DNA from: Bog-473 sp963817735
Lineage (GTDB): Bacteria > Actinomycetota > Acidimicrobiia > Acidimicrobiales > RAAP-2
DNA length: 64,000 bases
Assembly: GCA_963817735.1 (NCBI GenBank)
Contig: CAWFPP010000026.1
Coordinates: forward strand, 1-64,000
Reading direction: 5' to 3'
The notes beneath the pieces are model-generated. The model was given only the letters and a program-made list of their open reading frames with translations, searched no databases and was not told the DNA's origin. Positions 36,017 through 44,476 of the stretch are shown here, one piece after another; position 1 is the stretch's first letter; every line of letters begins with the position of its first letter. The translations under genes were made by a program, and so were the position numbers.

Positions 36017-36172
36017 TTAGTAAGTACGGAAGCGCTCGTGTCGACGGCCTTGACGCGGCGGGGCGATGCGCCCCACGACGCCGGTGCCCCGGATCTCCAG
36101 GTAGCGGGCCGGGTCGTGCAGGTCGAGCACAGAGGTCGGGTCGCCCTCGAGGCGGCCCATTGCGACGGGCAT
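36017..36172 (-). pseudogene. Remnant of a PPOX-class oxidoreductase gene
   Basis: The minus strand encodes MPVAMGRLEGDPTSVLDLHD followed by PARYLEIRGTGVV, then a stop at 36017. DPxRYLEIRG is a hallmark of PPOX F420/FMN proteins, but only about 50 codons are present, with neither the N-terminal barrel strands nor the C-terminus. It lies immediately upstream of the foreign-looking GNAT gene, suggesting the insertion truncated it. The identification rests on one short motif. Confidence 0.45.
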
Positions 36173-36236
36173 CCCCTGGTCGCGCGGGCCACGAAAGCGC
36201 GGTCCCCCGTGTCCGCCCGGTCCGTGGCTGGGCGCC

Positions 36237-36242
36237 TACCAT
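36237..36242 (+). promoter_or_regulatory. -10 hexamer TACCAT, leaderless promoter of the HAD gene
   Basis: TACCAT with a 6-nt spacer to the in-frame codon ATC 36249, the position where other genes in this window have ATG or GTG. Confidence 0.45.
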
Positions 36243-36248
36243 CGGCTC

Positions 36249-37079
36249 ATCGCCTCGGACCCCGATGCCTCCCCGCCCATTCGCCTGTTCCTGGCCGACG
36301 TGGACGGGACGCTGGTCACCCAGGACAAGGTCTTGACCGACGACGCCGTCGCGGCCGTGCACCGGCTGCGCCAGGCCGGCGTCCTCTTCGCCCTGACCAG
36401 CGGCCGGCCACCCCGCGGCATGGAGATGCTCGTGCAGCCCCTCGCCATCGACACGCCCATTGCGGCGTTCAACGGTGGCCTGATGGTGGACAGCGCCATG
36501 AAGGTCCTCGAACAGCACGTCCTGCCGGAGCACCTCGTCGTGCCGCTTGCCGACCACATGAAGACCTTCGATCTCGACGTGTGGCTCTACCGCGGGGCGG
36601 ACTGGTACGTGAGCGACACCAAGGCGCCGCACGTCGACCGGGAGGCCTGGACGGTGAAATTCGCGCCCAAGGTGATGGACGGCTTCGACGGGCTCACCGA
36701 CGGCGTGGTCAAGCTGGTCGGTGTGAGCGACGACCACGGCGCCATCGACAAGGCCTCGGAGTCTGTGTGCGAGAAGTTCGGCGACGACGTGACGGCGGCC
36801 GCGTCGCAGCCGTACTACCTCGACGTGACCAACCCGCAGGCCAACAAGGGCTCCGTCGCGCGCTACCTCGCGCGGCGCTACAAGCTGAAGCCCGAGCAGA
36901 TCGCCACCATCGGCGACCAGCCCAACGACGTCTTGATGTTCGCCCACTCGGGGCTCAGCATCGCCATGGGAAACGCGGACCCCCAGGTGAAGCGCGCGGC
37001 GCGGCGGGTCACCCGGAGCAACGAGGACGAGGGGTTCGCGCATGCCGTCGAGCGCTTCGTGCTGCCGGCCGCGACCTGA
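36249..37079 (+). CDS. Cof-type HAD-superfamily phosphatase (non-canonical start)
   Basis: About 276 residues. Motif I is LFLADVDGTLV with the nucleophile Asp before GTG 36300, so that GTG cannot be the start. Motif II is FALTSGRPP, the Lys region NPQANKGSVARYL, and motif IV GDQPNDVLMF. The Cof class dephosphorylates sugar phosphates, pyridoxal phosphate or flavins. No in-frame ATG, GTG or TTG lies upstream; by promoter spacing initiation would be at ATC 36249. The alternative is ATG 36265 followed by a one-base indel. It is convergent with dnaB, 15 nt apart. Confidence 0.85.
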   Translation: MASDPDASPPIRLFLADVDGTLVTQDKVLTDDAVAAVHRLRQAGVLFALTSGRPPRGMEMLVQPLAIDTPIAAFNGGLMVDSAMKVLEQHVLPEHLVVPLADHMKTFDLDVWLYRGADWYVSDTKAPHVDREAWTVKFAPKVMDGFDGLTDGVVKLVGVSDDHGAIDKASESVCEKFGDDVTAAASQPYYLDVTNPQANKGSVARYLARRYKLKPEQIATIGDQPNDVLMFAHSGLSIAMGNADPQVKRAARRVTRSNEDEGFAHAVERFVLPAAT

Positions 37080-37094
37080 CGGCGGGGGGCACTG

Positions 37095-38487
37095 CTAGAC
37101 GCCGCGGTGGTTCTCGAAGCGCGCGTACTGCTTCAAGAACAGCAGATTGGCCTTCCCGGTCGGGCCGTTGCGGTGCTTGGCCACCTCGATCAGCGCGTCG
37201 TCCGCCCGGTCGATCGGCACCTCGTCGTTGTACTCGGACTCGCGGTAGATGAAAAGCACGACGTCGGCGTCCTGCTCGAGCGACCCGGACTCGCGCAGGT
37301 CCGACAGCTGCGGCGTCTTGTCCTGGCGTGACTCGAGGTTCCGGGACAGCTGCGACAGGGCGACGACGGGCACCTCGAGCTCGCGGGCGAGGATCTTGAG
37401 GCCGCGACTGATCTCGGCCACCTCGGTCTGGCGGTTCTCCGCCCGGCCCCGGCCGGTCATCAGCTGCAGGTAGTCGACGACCACGATGCCGAGGTCGCCT
37501 TCCGACTTCTTGAGCCGGCGGGCCCGGGCCCGGATGTCCATGACCGTGACGTTGGGGTTGTCGTCGATGAAGATCGGCGCGCTCGACAGACCGCGTCACG
37601 GCCACCCCGATTTTGCTCCAGTCCTGGGTGCGGATCCGGCCGGTCTGCAGGCTCTGCCCGTTGACCTCGGCCTCGGAGGCGAGGAGGCGCTGGGTCAGCT
37701 CGAGGTGACCCATCTCGAGGGAGAAGAGGAGTGCCGGCCGCTGCGACTGCATTCCGACGTTGGCCAGCACCCCGAGCGCGAAGCTCGTCTTCCCCATGCC
37801 GGGGCGGGCGCCCACGATGTTCAGAGAGGAGGGCTGGAAGCCCAGGAGGATCCGGTCCAGCTCGTGGTAGCCGGTGGCCACACCGGTGATGTTCGAGCCG
37901 CGCTGCCCCAGCTCCTCGATGCGGTCCAGCCCGGCCCCCAGCAGCTCGTGCAGGGGCCGCATGCTGTCGACCGTGCGGCGCTCGCCGACGTTGAAGACCA
38001 TCTGCTCCGCCTCGTCGACTGCCGCCTTGACGTCCTCGGGCACCGAGTAGCCGATGTCGGCGATGTCCCCCGCCACCCCGATGAGCTTGCGCAACAGCGC
38101 GTGCTCCTCGACGATGTCGGCGTAGTGGCGCGCGTTGGCGATCGACGGCGTGTTGGCCAGCAGCGAGATGAAGATGGAGCGGTCGCCGACCGCCTCGAGT
38201 ACGCCCGAGCGCTTCAGCTCGTCGGTCACCGTCACCGCGTCGATGGCCTCGCCCCGCTCCATGAGCGCCTGGATGGCGCCGAAGATGTGGCCGTGCGCCG
38301 GCTTGTAGAAGTCGGCCGCCGAGCACTTCTCGATGCCGACCGATGCCGCGTCGTTGGAGAGGAGCATGGCCCCGAGCAACGACTCCTCGGCCTCGACGTC
38401 GTGCGGCGGCACCCTCGCACCGCTCGGCATCGGGGTGGGGGCCGTCCGCAGCGGGCGGGGGCGGGTGTCGTCAAAGGCTTGGACCAC
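37095..38487 (-). CDS. dnaB: Replicative DNA helicase DnaB (one frameshift)
   Basis: Hexameric 5'-3' helicase of the replisome. The N-terminal domain (VPPHDVEAEESLLGAMLLSN) and Walker A region (NIVGARPGMGKTSFALGVL) are in one frame. From SSAPIFIDDNPNV through the H/Walker B segment GIVVVDYLQLM, SQLSRNLESRQDKTPQLSDL and the C-terminus the frame is shifted by one. The break is near 37591 at CGGTCTGTCGAGC, where removing one T restores TRLSSAPIF. No intein is present. DnaB is essential, so this is almost certainly a sequence error. The start is GTG 38487. Candidate DnaA boxes lie 50-80 nt upstream. Confidence 0.95.
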
Positions 38488-38537
38488 GGCTCACTTACTC
38501 TGCCGTTGCGGGTCTGGGGAACGTAAGACCCAATAGG

Positions 38538-38567
38538 TGTGGGTAAGGCACGGATCCGTGTGGATAA
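38538..38567. promoter_or_regulatory. DnaA boxes upstream of dnaB
   Basis: TGTGGATAA at 38559-38567 is an exact reverse complement of the DnaA box TTATCCACA. TGTGGGTAA at 38538-38546 matches 8 of 9 in the same orientation, 21 nt away. A weaker TGTGGACCG lies at 38591-38599. The cluster is in the 204-nt dnaB-rplI gap. Confidence 0.6.
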
Positions 38568-38691
38568 GCCGTGCACGAGTGGTCGACGACTGTGGACCGC
38601 TGAAAGCGCAAATCGGCACGCCCCCATGATGGGCACGCGGGTGTATCAGCGCGTGGATGCTGCCGATTGTCGGGCGAGAAGAACGCCCTGG

Positions 38692-39141
38692 TCAGGACGC
38701 GGCCGAGACCTCCACCGTCACGATGGTGGCCACGTCGCGGAACAGCTCGACGGTCACCTCGAACGAACCCGTCTCCTTGATGTGCTCAGGGAGCAGGATG
38801 TGCCTGCGGTCCACCTCGATCCCCTTCGAAGCCTTGATCGCCTCCACCACGTCGGCGGGGCCGATCGAGCCGAAGAGGCGGCCGGTCCCCGACGCCCGGG
38901 CGGTGATGGGGATCACGGCACCGGCCAGCACGGTGGCCTGCGCCTCGGCGGCACCACGGTCCTGCGCCTCGCGCAGGTCCCGCCCGCGCCGCATCTGCTC
39001 GGCCTGGCCCTCGACGCCCTCGGTGGCCACGATGGCCCGGCCCTCGGGCAGCAGGAAGTTGCGGGCGAAGCCGCCCGCTACCTTGACGATGTCACCGCGG
39101 CGGCCGACGCCGGCGACGTCGTCGCGCAGCACGACCCTCAT
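38692..39141 (-). CDS. rplI: 50S ribosomal protein L9
   Basis: 149 residues, normal length. The N-terminal domain MRVVLRDDVAGVGRRGDIVK and GGFARNFLLPEGRA binds 23S rRNA. The connecting helix and C-terminal domain (GRLFGSIGPADVVEAIK, IEVDRRHILLPEHIKETGSF) are complete. It overlaps the rpsR stop by 4 nt, at the end of the rpsF-ssb-rpsR-rplI operon. Confidence 0.98.
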   Translation of the reverse strand: MRVVLRDDVAGVGRRGDIVKVAGGFARNFLLPEGRAIVATEGVEGQAEQMRRGRDLREAQDRGAAEAQATVLAGAVIPITARASGTGRLFGSIGPADVVEAIKASKGIEVDRRHILLPEHIKETGSFEVTVELFRDVATIVTVEVSAAS

Positions 39142-39638
39142 GTGTCCGCCCCCGCCTCTGCGGGCTCCACCACGACCTCGACCAGCTCGCCGGCCTCGGC
39201 GTCCGCCACGGCCTCTTCAAGGATCGCCATGGCCCCATCGGCGTCGGGAGCCGTTTCGGCCGGCGCATCGGTGGAGGGGCGGGGGCGCGGCGCCTCGGTC
39301 GGCACCGAATCGAGCGTGCGCTCGCCCCGGTCGCGCCCGCCGCGGCCACCCGGGCGCTCCGTCACGGTGCGCTGGGTGTAGGGCAGCAGCACGAGCTCGC
39401 GCGCCGTCTTGATGGCCATGGCCAGCGCCCGCTGGTGCTGGGCGCAGTTGCCGGTGACCCGGCGCGAGCGGATCTTGCCGCGGTCGCTCATGTACTTGCG
39501 CAGCATCGGGACGTCCTTGTAGTCGACCCACTCGGTCTTGTCGCGACACAGCGCGCAGGGCTTCTTCTTCACCCGGCGTCCGAGATCCTTGGGGGCGCGC
39601 CGTGACGTCGTCCCGCCGCGCTGGTTGTTCCGTGCCAT
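39138..39638 (-). CDS. rpsR: 30S ribosomal protein S18 with long C-terminal extension
   Basis: 166 residues. The first 80 are a normal S18 with a zinc-type CALC pair (KKKPCALCRDK), DYKDVPMLRKYMSDRGKI and RRVTGNCAQHQRALAMAIK. S18 normally ends shortly after YTQR. Here about 75 further residues follow, Pro/Ala/Glu-rich and acidic (for example ILEEAVADAEAGELVEVVVE), probably disordered. ATG 39638 shares its first base with the ssb stop codon. Confidence 0.95.
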   Translation of the reverse strand: MARNNQRGGTTSRRAPKDLGRRVKKKPCALCRDKTEWVDYKDVPMLRKYMSDRGKIRSRRVTGNCAQHQRALAMAIKTARELVLLPYTQRTVTERPGGRGGRDRGERTLDSVPTEAPRPRPSTDAPAETAPDADGAMAILEEAVADAEAGELVEVVVEPAEAGADT

Positions 39639-40132
39639 CAGAAGGGCTCCTCGTCGAATCCGTAGCCCGGTGCGGCATCCGCCGCGGGCTGGGGTTGGGC
39701 CGGCGGAGCGGCGGCCGGACGGCCGCCCCCACCACCACCGCCACCCCGGCTGTACTCGCCGGGGCCGCGACGCTCGTTCTTGGTGATCTGCGCGGTGGCC
39801 CAGCGCAGCGACGGGCCGATCTCGTCCGCCACCACCTCCACCTTGGAGCGCCGGTCGCCCTCCTGGGTCTCCCAGCTGCGCTGCTCGAGCCGTCCGGCCA
39901 CCATCACCCGGGCACCACGGGTGATGGTCTCGCTGACGTTCTCGGCCATCTCGCGCCAGCAGACCACGTCGAAGAAGGAGGTGGCCTCCTCCCACTCCTG
40001 GGTCTGGCGGTTCTGCCAGCGGCGGTTCACGGCCAGCCCGAACGTCACGTTGGCCTGCCCGGTGTTGGTGAAGCGCAGCTCGGGGTCACGGGTCACGTTC
40101 CCGACCAGCGTCACGCTGTTGTCTGTCGCCAT
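39638..40132 (-). CDS. ssb: Single-stranded DNA-binding protein
   Basis: 164 residues. The OB-fold SSB domain starts NSVTLVGNVTRDPELRFTNT and includes VNRRWQNRQTQEWEEATSFF and ITRGARVMVAGRLEQRSWET. A Gly/Pro/Ala-rich linker with an eight-Gly run leads to the acidic tip DEEPF, which recruits repair and replication partners. It lies in the ribosomal operon between rpsF and rpsR, as in other actinobacteria. Confidence 0.98.
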   Translation of the reverse strand: MATDNSVTLVGNVTRDPELRFTNTGQANVTFGLAVNRRWQNRQTQEWEEATSFFDVVCWREMAENVSETITRGARVMVAGRLEQRSWETQEGDRRSKVEVVADEIGPSLRWATAQITKNERRGPGEYSRGGGGGGGGRPAAAPPAQPQPAADAAPGYGFDEEPF

Positions 40133-40154
40133 CTGTGCTCCTCTCGTCCTCTCG

Positions 40155-40502
40155 TCAGCTCGCCGCGGACCCGGCGGACCCGGCCGACCCGGCTGCGGTC
40201 CCGGCCGGGGCCCTGTGGTCCGGCAGGCGCACGACCTTGTGGCGGATGATCTCGTCGGCCAGGCCCATCATGCGGTCCAGGGCGGCCACGGTGGCGGGCT
40301 CGGCGGTGAATTCCACCACGACGTAGTAGCCCTCGCGCTTGTGGTTGACCTCGTAGGCCAGGGTGCGCTTCCCCCAGCGGTCGATGGTGCCGGGGGTGCC
40401 GCCGGTGGTGCGGATCACGTCGAGGGCTTGGTCGAGCACGCCCTGAATCACGGTCGGCTCGGTGGTGGCCTCGAAGATGGCCATGACTTCGTAAGGCCGC
40501 AT
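40155..40502 (-). CDS. rpsF: 30S ribosomal protein S6
   Basis: 115 residues. MRPYEVMAIFEATTEP, WGKRTLAYEVNHKREGYYVV and the final RLPDHRAP are standard S6, followed by a short Gly/Ser/Ala tail (AGSAGSAGSAAS). GGGAGGT precedes the ATG. It is the first gene of the rpsF-ssb-rpsR-rplI operon. Confidence 0.98.
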   Translation of the reverse strand: MRPYEVMAIFEATTEPTVIQGVLDQALDVIRTTGGTPGTIDRWGKRTLAYEVNHKREGYYVVVEFTAEPATVAALDRMMGLADEIIRHKVVRLPDHRAPAGTAAGSAGSAGSAAS

Positions 40503-40619
40503 GAGCGGCGTACCTCCCTCTGGACCGGGACGTGCCCGGGCCCCTGACGGTCAGGAGCAGGGTCTGTTGCGGGGAGCCATGCTAGCCGCCTCCCGGGCGG
40601 GTCGTCGGCGGCCCGGGTG

Positions 40620-40678
40620 ATGCGGCCCGGTGGTGCGGCCCGTTGGTGCGGCCCAGTGGTGCGGCCCGGGTGGTGCGG
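40620..40678. repeat. Short imperfect tandem repeats (GGTGCGGCCC unit)
   Basis: Four to five copies of TGGTGCGGCCC-like units with a period of 14-15 nt in the rpsF-panB gap, ending in TGGTGCGGTGG. No coding role is seen. Confidence 0.75.
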
Positions 40679-40687
40679 TGGCGCCCG

Positions 40688-41593
40688 TCAGGCCAGGGCG
40701 TCGCCCAGGCCCGCCGGTCCGTGGTAGGTCTCGGCGTCGCCGGGGAAGTCGCCGCTGCGCACGTCGGCGGCGAAGGCGGCGATGGCCTCGGTGGCGATGC
40801 GCCCCACGTCGGCGTACTGGCGCACGAACTTGGGCGGGGTGCCCTTGCCCAGCCCCAGCAGGTCGTGGAAAACCAGGACCTGCCCGTCGCAGGCCGGCCC
40901 TGCCCCGATGCCGATGGTCGGCACGTCGAGGTGCTCGGTGACGGCGGCGCCCACCACGTCGGGCACCCCTTCGATCACGAAACCGAAGCAGCCGGCCGCG
41001 GCGAGGGCCTTGGCCGCATCGAGCAGCGCGCTCGCGGCGTCGGCGCTCTTGCCCTGCACCCGGAAGCCGCCCATGGCGAGCACCGACTGGGGGGTCAAGC
41101 CGAGATGCCCCATGACCGGGATCTCGGCCCGGATGATCGCCTCCACCACCGGCAGGCGGGCCCGCCCGCCCTCGAGCTTGACGGCCTGGGCCCCGGCGCG
41201 GATGAGGGTGGCAGCGTTGCGCACGGCGTCCTCGGCCGAGAGGTGGTAGCTCATCCAGGGCATGTCCCCGAGGATCAGGCAGTGCGGCTGCGCCCGGGCC
41301 ACCGCCGCCGTGTGGTGGGCCATGACCTCGATGTCGACGTGCAAGGTGTCGGGGTAGCCGAGCACCGTGTTGGCCACCGAGTCCCCCACCAAAATGATGT
41401 CGGCGCCGGCGTCGGAGACGATGCGGGCCCCCGGCTCGTCGTAGGCCGTGACCATCACGATGGGGGTGTCGCCGTTGCGCCGTTTGCGCGAGCGCAGGGC
41501 CGGGACGGTCACGGGCGCACGCTCTGCACGGGCCGGGCTGGCCGGGCCGGCCGGGCTGGCCGGCGGGCCATCGGGGCGATCGGCAGCCGTCAC
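40688..41593 (-). CDS. panB: 3-methyl-2-oxobutanoate hydroxymethyltransferase
   Basis: 301 residues. The first committed step of pantothenate/CoA synthesis: transfer of a hydroxymethyl group from 5,10-methylene-THF to 2-oxoisovalerate. PIVMVTAYDEPGARI, ILVGDSVANTVLGY (metal-binding Asp), GDMPWMSY, VKLEGG and PVMGHLGLTPQSV are diagnostic. A Pro/Ala-rich leader of about 30 residues precedes the barrel. GTG 41593 overlaps the DUF5318 stop by 4 nt. Confidence 0.96.
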   Translation of the reverse strand: MTAADRPDGPPASPAGPASPARAERAPVTVPALRSRKRRNGDTPIVMVTAYDEPGARIVSDAGADIILVGDSVANTVLGYPDTLHVDIEVMAHHTAAVARAQPHCLILGDMPWMSYHLSAEDAVRNAATLIRAGAQAVKLEGGRARLPVVEAIIRAEIPVMGHLGLTPQSVLAMGGFRVQGKSADAASALLDAAKALAAAGCFGFVIEGVPDVVGAAVTEHLDVPTIGIGAGPACDGQVLVFHDLLGLGKGTPPKFVRQYADVGRIATEAIAAFAADVRSGDFPGDAETYHGPAGLGDALA

Positions 41594-42099
41594 GTCGCCG
41601 GCGCCGCCTTCTTGGGGCGAGGCGTGCGGCCGCCGGCGGGATACTTGCGCATGAGGTGGTGCCAGGCGCAGGCGGGGCAGACCTCGACCTCGTAGCAGAG
41701 GACCGGCTCGGGCCGGCGGCAGAGCGCCTTGAGCTCGGCCGCGGTGCCCGGGCAGCGCCCGCCCGGCGGCAGCTTGGCCCCGAAGACGAACGTCACCGTG
41801 ACCAGGCGGCCGTCGTCGCAGATGGGGCAGACCTCCTTGGTCGCCCGGCCCACGTTGCGGGCCGCCCGCAGCAGCTCGGGGTGGGCGTCGCAGACGTCGG
41901 TCTTCAAGAGTTTGCCCCGGTCCACCTCCCGGACCACGCCGTTGCGGATGATCCGGTACTCGACCTGGGCCGTGACATCAGGGCTCACCGCACGGGATGG
42001 TGACCTCGGCTCCGAGGTGAGGGACACGGCGGCCAGGCTACCTCCCGCGCCGCAATCCGGGCACCAATTGTGAGGCAAATCAGGCACGAACGCGACCAT
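41590..42099 (-). CDS. DUF5318 family zinc-ribbon-like protein
   Basis: 169 residues. The core VEYRIIRNGVVREVDRG, DVCDAHPELLRAARNVG and CPICDDGRLVTVTFVFG followed by VCPACAWHHL is the DUF5318 pattern known next to padR and ino1 in mycobacteria (Rv0049-like). Two CxxC pairs, plus an N-terminal WCPDC, suggest zinc binding. The first 40 residues are poorly conserved, so the true start may be downstream of ATG 42099. Function unknown. Confidence 0.82.
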   Translation of the reverse strand: MVAFVPDLPHNWCPDCGAGGSLAAVSLTSEPRSPSRAVSPDVTAQVEYRIIRNGVVREVDRGKLLKTDVCDAHPELLRAARNVGRATKEVCPICDDGRLVTVTFVFGAKLPPGGRCPGTAAELKALCRRPEPVLCYEVEVCPACAWHHLMRKYPAGGRTPRPKKAAPAT

Positions 42100-42124
42100 G
42101 GTGTGACGCGAAGCGCACTTTCGC

Positions 42125-42141
42125 TATATCGAACCGATATA
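42125..42141. promoter_or_regulatory. PadR operator candidate TATATCG-AAC-CGATATA
   Basis: A perfect 7-bp inverted repeat with a 3-nt centre, overlapping the padR -10. A half-site CGATATA recurs at 42263-42269 inside padR. The AT-rich palindrome in a very GC-rich setting is typical of a PadR-family autoregulatory site. Confidence 0.65.
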
Positions 42142-42143
42142 CT
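42138..42143 (+). promoter_or_regulatory. -10 hexamer TATACT, leaderless promoter of padR
   Basis: TATACT with an 8-nt spacer to ATG 42152, inside the right arm of the operator. Confidence 0.6.
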
Positions 42144-42151
42144 GGGCCGAC

Positions 42152-42787
42152 ATGTTGGATCTGGCCATCCTGGGACTGCTGGAGGAACGCGACCTCCACG
42201 GCTACGAGATCCGACGCCAATTGCGCGACCACCTGGGACTCCTGGCCAACGTCTCCTTCGGCTCGATATACCCCGCTCTTACCCGCCTGGAGAAGTCGGG
42301 CGCGGTGGTGGCCACGGAGGGCGGGGGGTCCGCCGCCGCCGCGGCGCCGGCCGCCGCGGCCGCACCCCCGACCGGCTCGCTCAGCGGCGAGCGGGCGGTC
42401 CTGCGGGCCCGCCGGCACTCCCCCACCCGGGCCCGACGGGGCCGCAAGGTCTACCGCATCACCGACGCCGGGCGCGAGCTGTTCGTCGAATTGCTGACGG
42501 GCAGCGGATCGGCCGACGACGCCCGCAGCTTCGGGCTGCGCCTGGCCTTCGCCCGGCATCTCGCCCCCCAGGCCCGCCTGGCCCTGCTCGAACGCCGGCG
42601 GGCCCAGCTCGTGCAGCGCCTCGGCGACGCCGAGGCCGCCCGCGCCGACCTCGACGTCTACGCCCGCTCGGTCGTCCAGCACACCGCCGACGGCGTGGCC
42701 CGCGACATCAGCTGGCTCGACACCCTCATCGCGTCCGAACGCGCCGCCCTCGCCACCACCGGCACCGAGCCGGAGCCCGTGGCCTGA
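42152..42787 (+). CDS. PadR-family transcriptional regulator
   Basis: 211 residues. The N-terminal winged helix is MLDLAILGLLEERDLHGYEI, then NVSFGSIYPALTRLEKSGAV. The wing is interrupted by an Ala/Pro-rich low-complexity insert of about 40 residues (58-95) before KVYRITDAGRELF. A C-terminal dimerisation helix bundle follows. The gene immediately precedes ino1, as in mycobacteria, and carries its own palindromic operator, so it probably represses itself and possibly inositol-phosphate synthesis. Confidence 0.92.
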   Translation: MLDLAILGLLEERDLHGYEIRRQLRDHLGLLANVSFGSIYPALTRLEKSGAVVATEGGGSAAAAAPAAAAAPPTGSLSGERAVLRARRHSPTRARRGRKVYRITDAGRELFVELLTGSGSADDARSFGLRLAFARHLAPQARLALLERRRAQLVQRLGDAEAARADLDVYARSVVQHTADGVARDISWLDTLIASERAALATTGTEPEPVA

Positions 42788-42834
42788 AGCAACCCCGCTC
42801 CACCGACAACGAAGACCCAGAAGGAGACATGTCC

Positions 42835-43935
<1,101 letters not shown>

Positions 43936-43944
43936 ACCGACGCG

Positions 43945-44430
43945 TCAGACCAGGATGCGCTCGTCGGGGGCCCGCACCCCGACCACGGCCAGCGTTCGGC
44001 CCATGCCGAGGAAGCAGCCGCAGCAGATGGTGAGGTCCGCCAGCTCGTCCTGCGAGAAGGCGTCGTGCAGGCGGCCCCAGAACTCGTCGTCCATGGCCAG
44101 GTGGTCGAGAGCGAAGCGCTCGGCGAACTCCGCCGCCAGCCGTTCCCGCGTGCTCAGCCCGGTGGCGGCGCGCCAGTCGGTCACCTCGGCGTAGAACGGC
44201 TCGCCCGCACCGGCGGCCTCGCCGTCGCGGGCCCGGGTGTCCCGGCAGACGGCGCAGTCGTTGATCAGCGCGATGGTCCAGCGCGCCGCCTCTCGCTCGC
44301 GCACCGACAGCCGCGAGTTCTCGTAGACCGCAGCCGACAGCTTCCCCATTCCCGCCGCCATGTCCGGGCGCAGCAGCGCCCAGTCGATGTGCTCGCCCAT
44401 GCCGCTCGTCGGTGCCGCTATCCTCGTCAT
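43945..44430 (-). CDS. Carboxymuconolactone decarboxylase / AhpD-like protein
   Basis: 161 residues, all helical. INDCAVCRDTRARD carries the AhpD-type CxxC; the His normally a few residues on is Arg/Asp here. FALDHLAMDDEFWGRL and ADLTICCGCFLGMGRTLAV are typical of the family. It may act as a thiol peroxidase or disulfide reductase. ATG 44430 has TAGCGT 8 nt upstream. Convergent with ino1, 9 nt apart. Confidence 0.82.
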   Translation of the reverse strand: MTRIAAPTSGMGEHIDWALLRPDMAAGMGKLSAAVYENSRLSVREREAARWTIALINDCAVCRDTRARDGEAAGAGEPFYAEVTDWRAATGLSTRERLAAEFAERFALDHLAMDDEFWGRLHDAFSQDELADLTICCGCFLGMGRTLAVVGVRAPDERILV

Positions 44431-44438
44431 GCCCCGCG

Positions 44439-44444
44439 ACGCTA
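44439..44444 (-). promoter_or_regulatory. -10 hexamer TAGCGT, leaderless promoter of the AhpD-like gene
   Basis: TAGCGT on the minus strand with an 8-nt spacer to ATG 44430. Confidence 0.45.
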
Positions 44445-44476
44445 CCGCCGCCGGCCCCCGCTGCGCCGTGCGCCGG

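Noticed and set aside
37500..37620. Intein in dnaB as the reason for the broken frame
   Set aside because: Mycobacterial dnaB can carry inteins, but here there is no inserted sequence. The two frames abut at a single base.
40620..40678. CRISPR-like repeats
   Set aside because: Units are too short and adjacent with no spacers. No other repeat-spacer array or cas gene is seen in the window.
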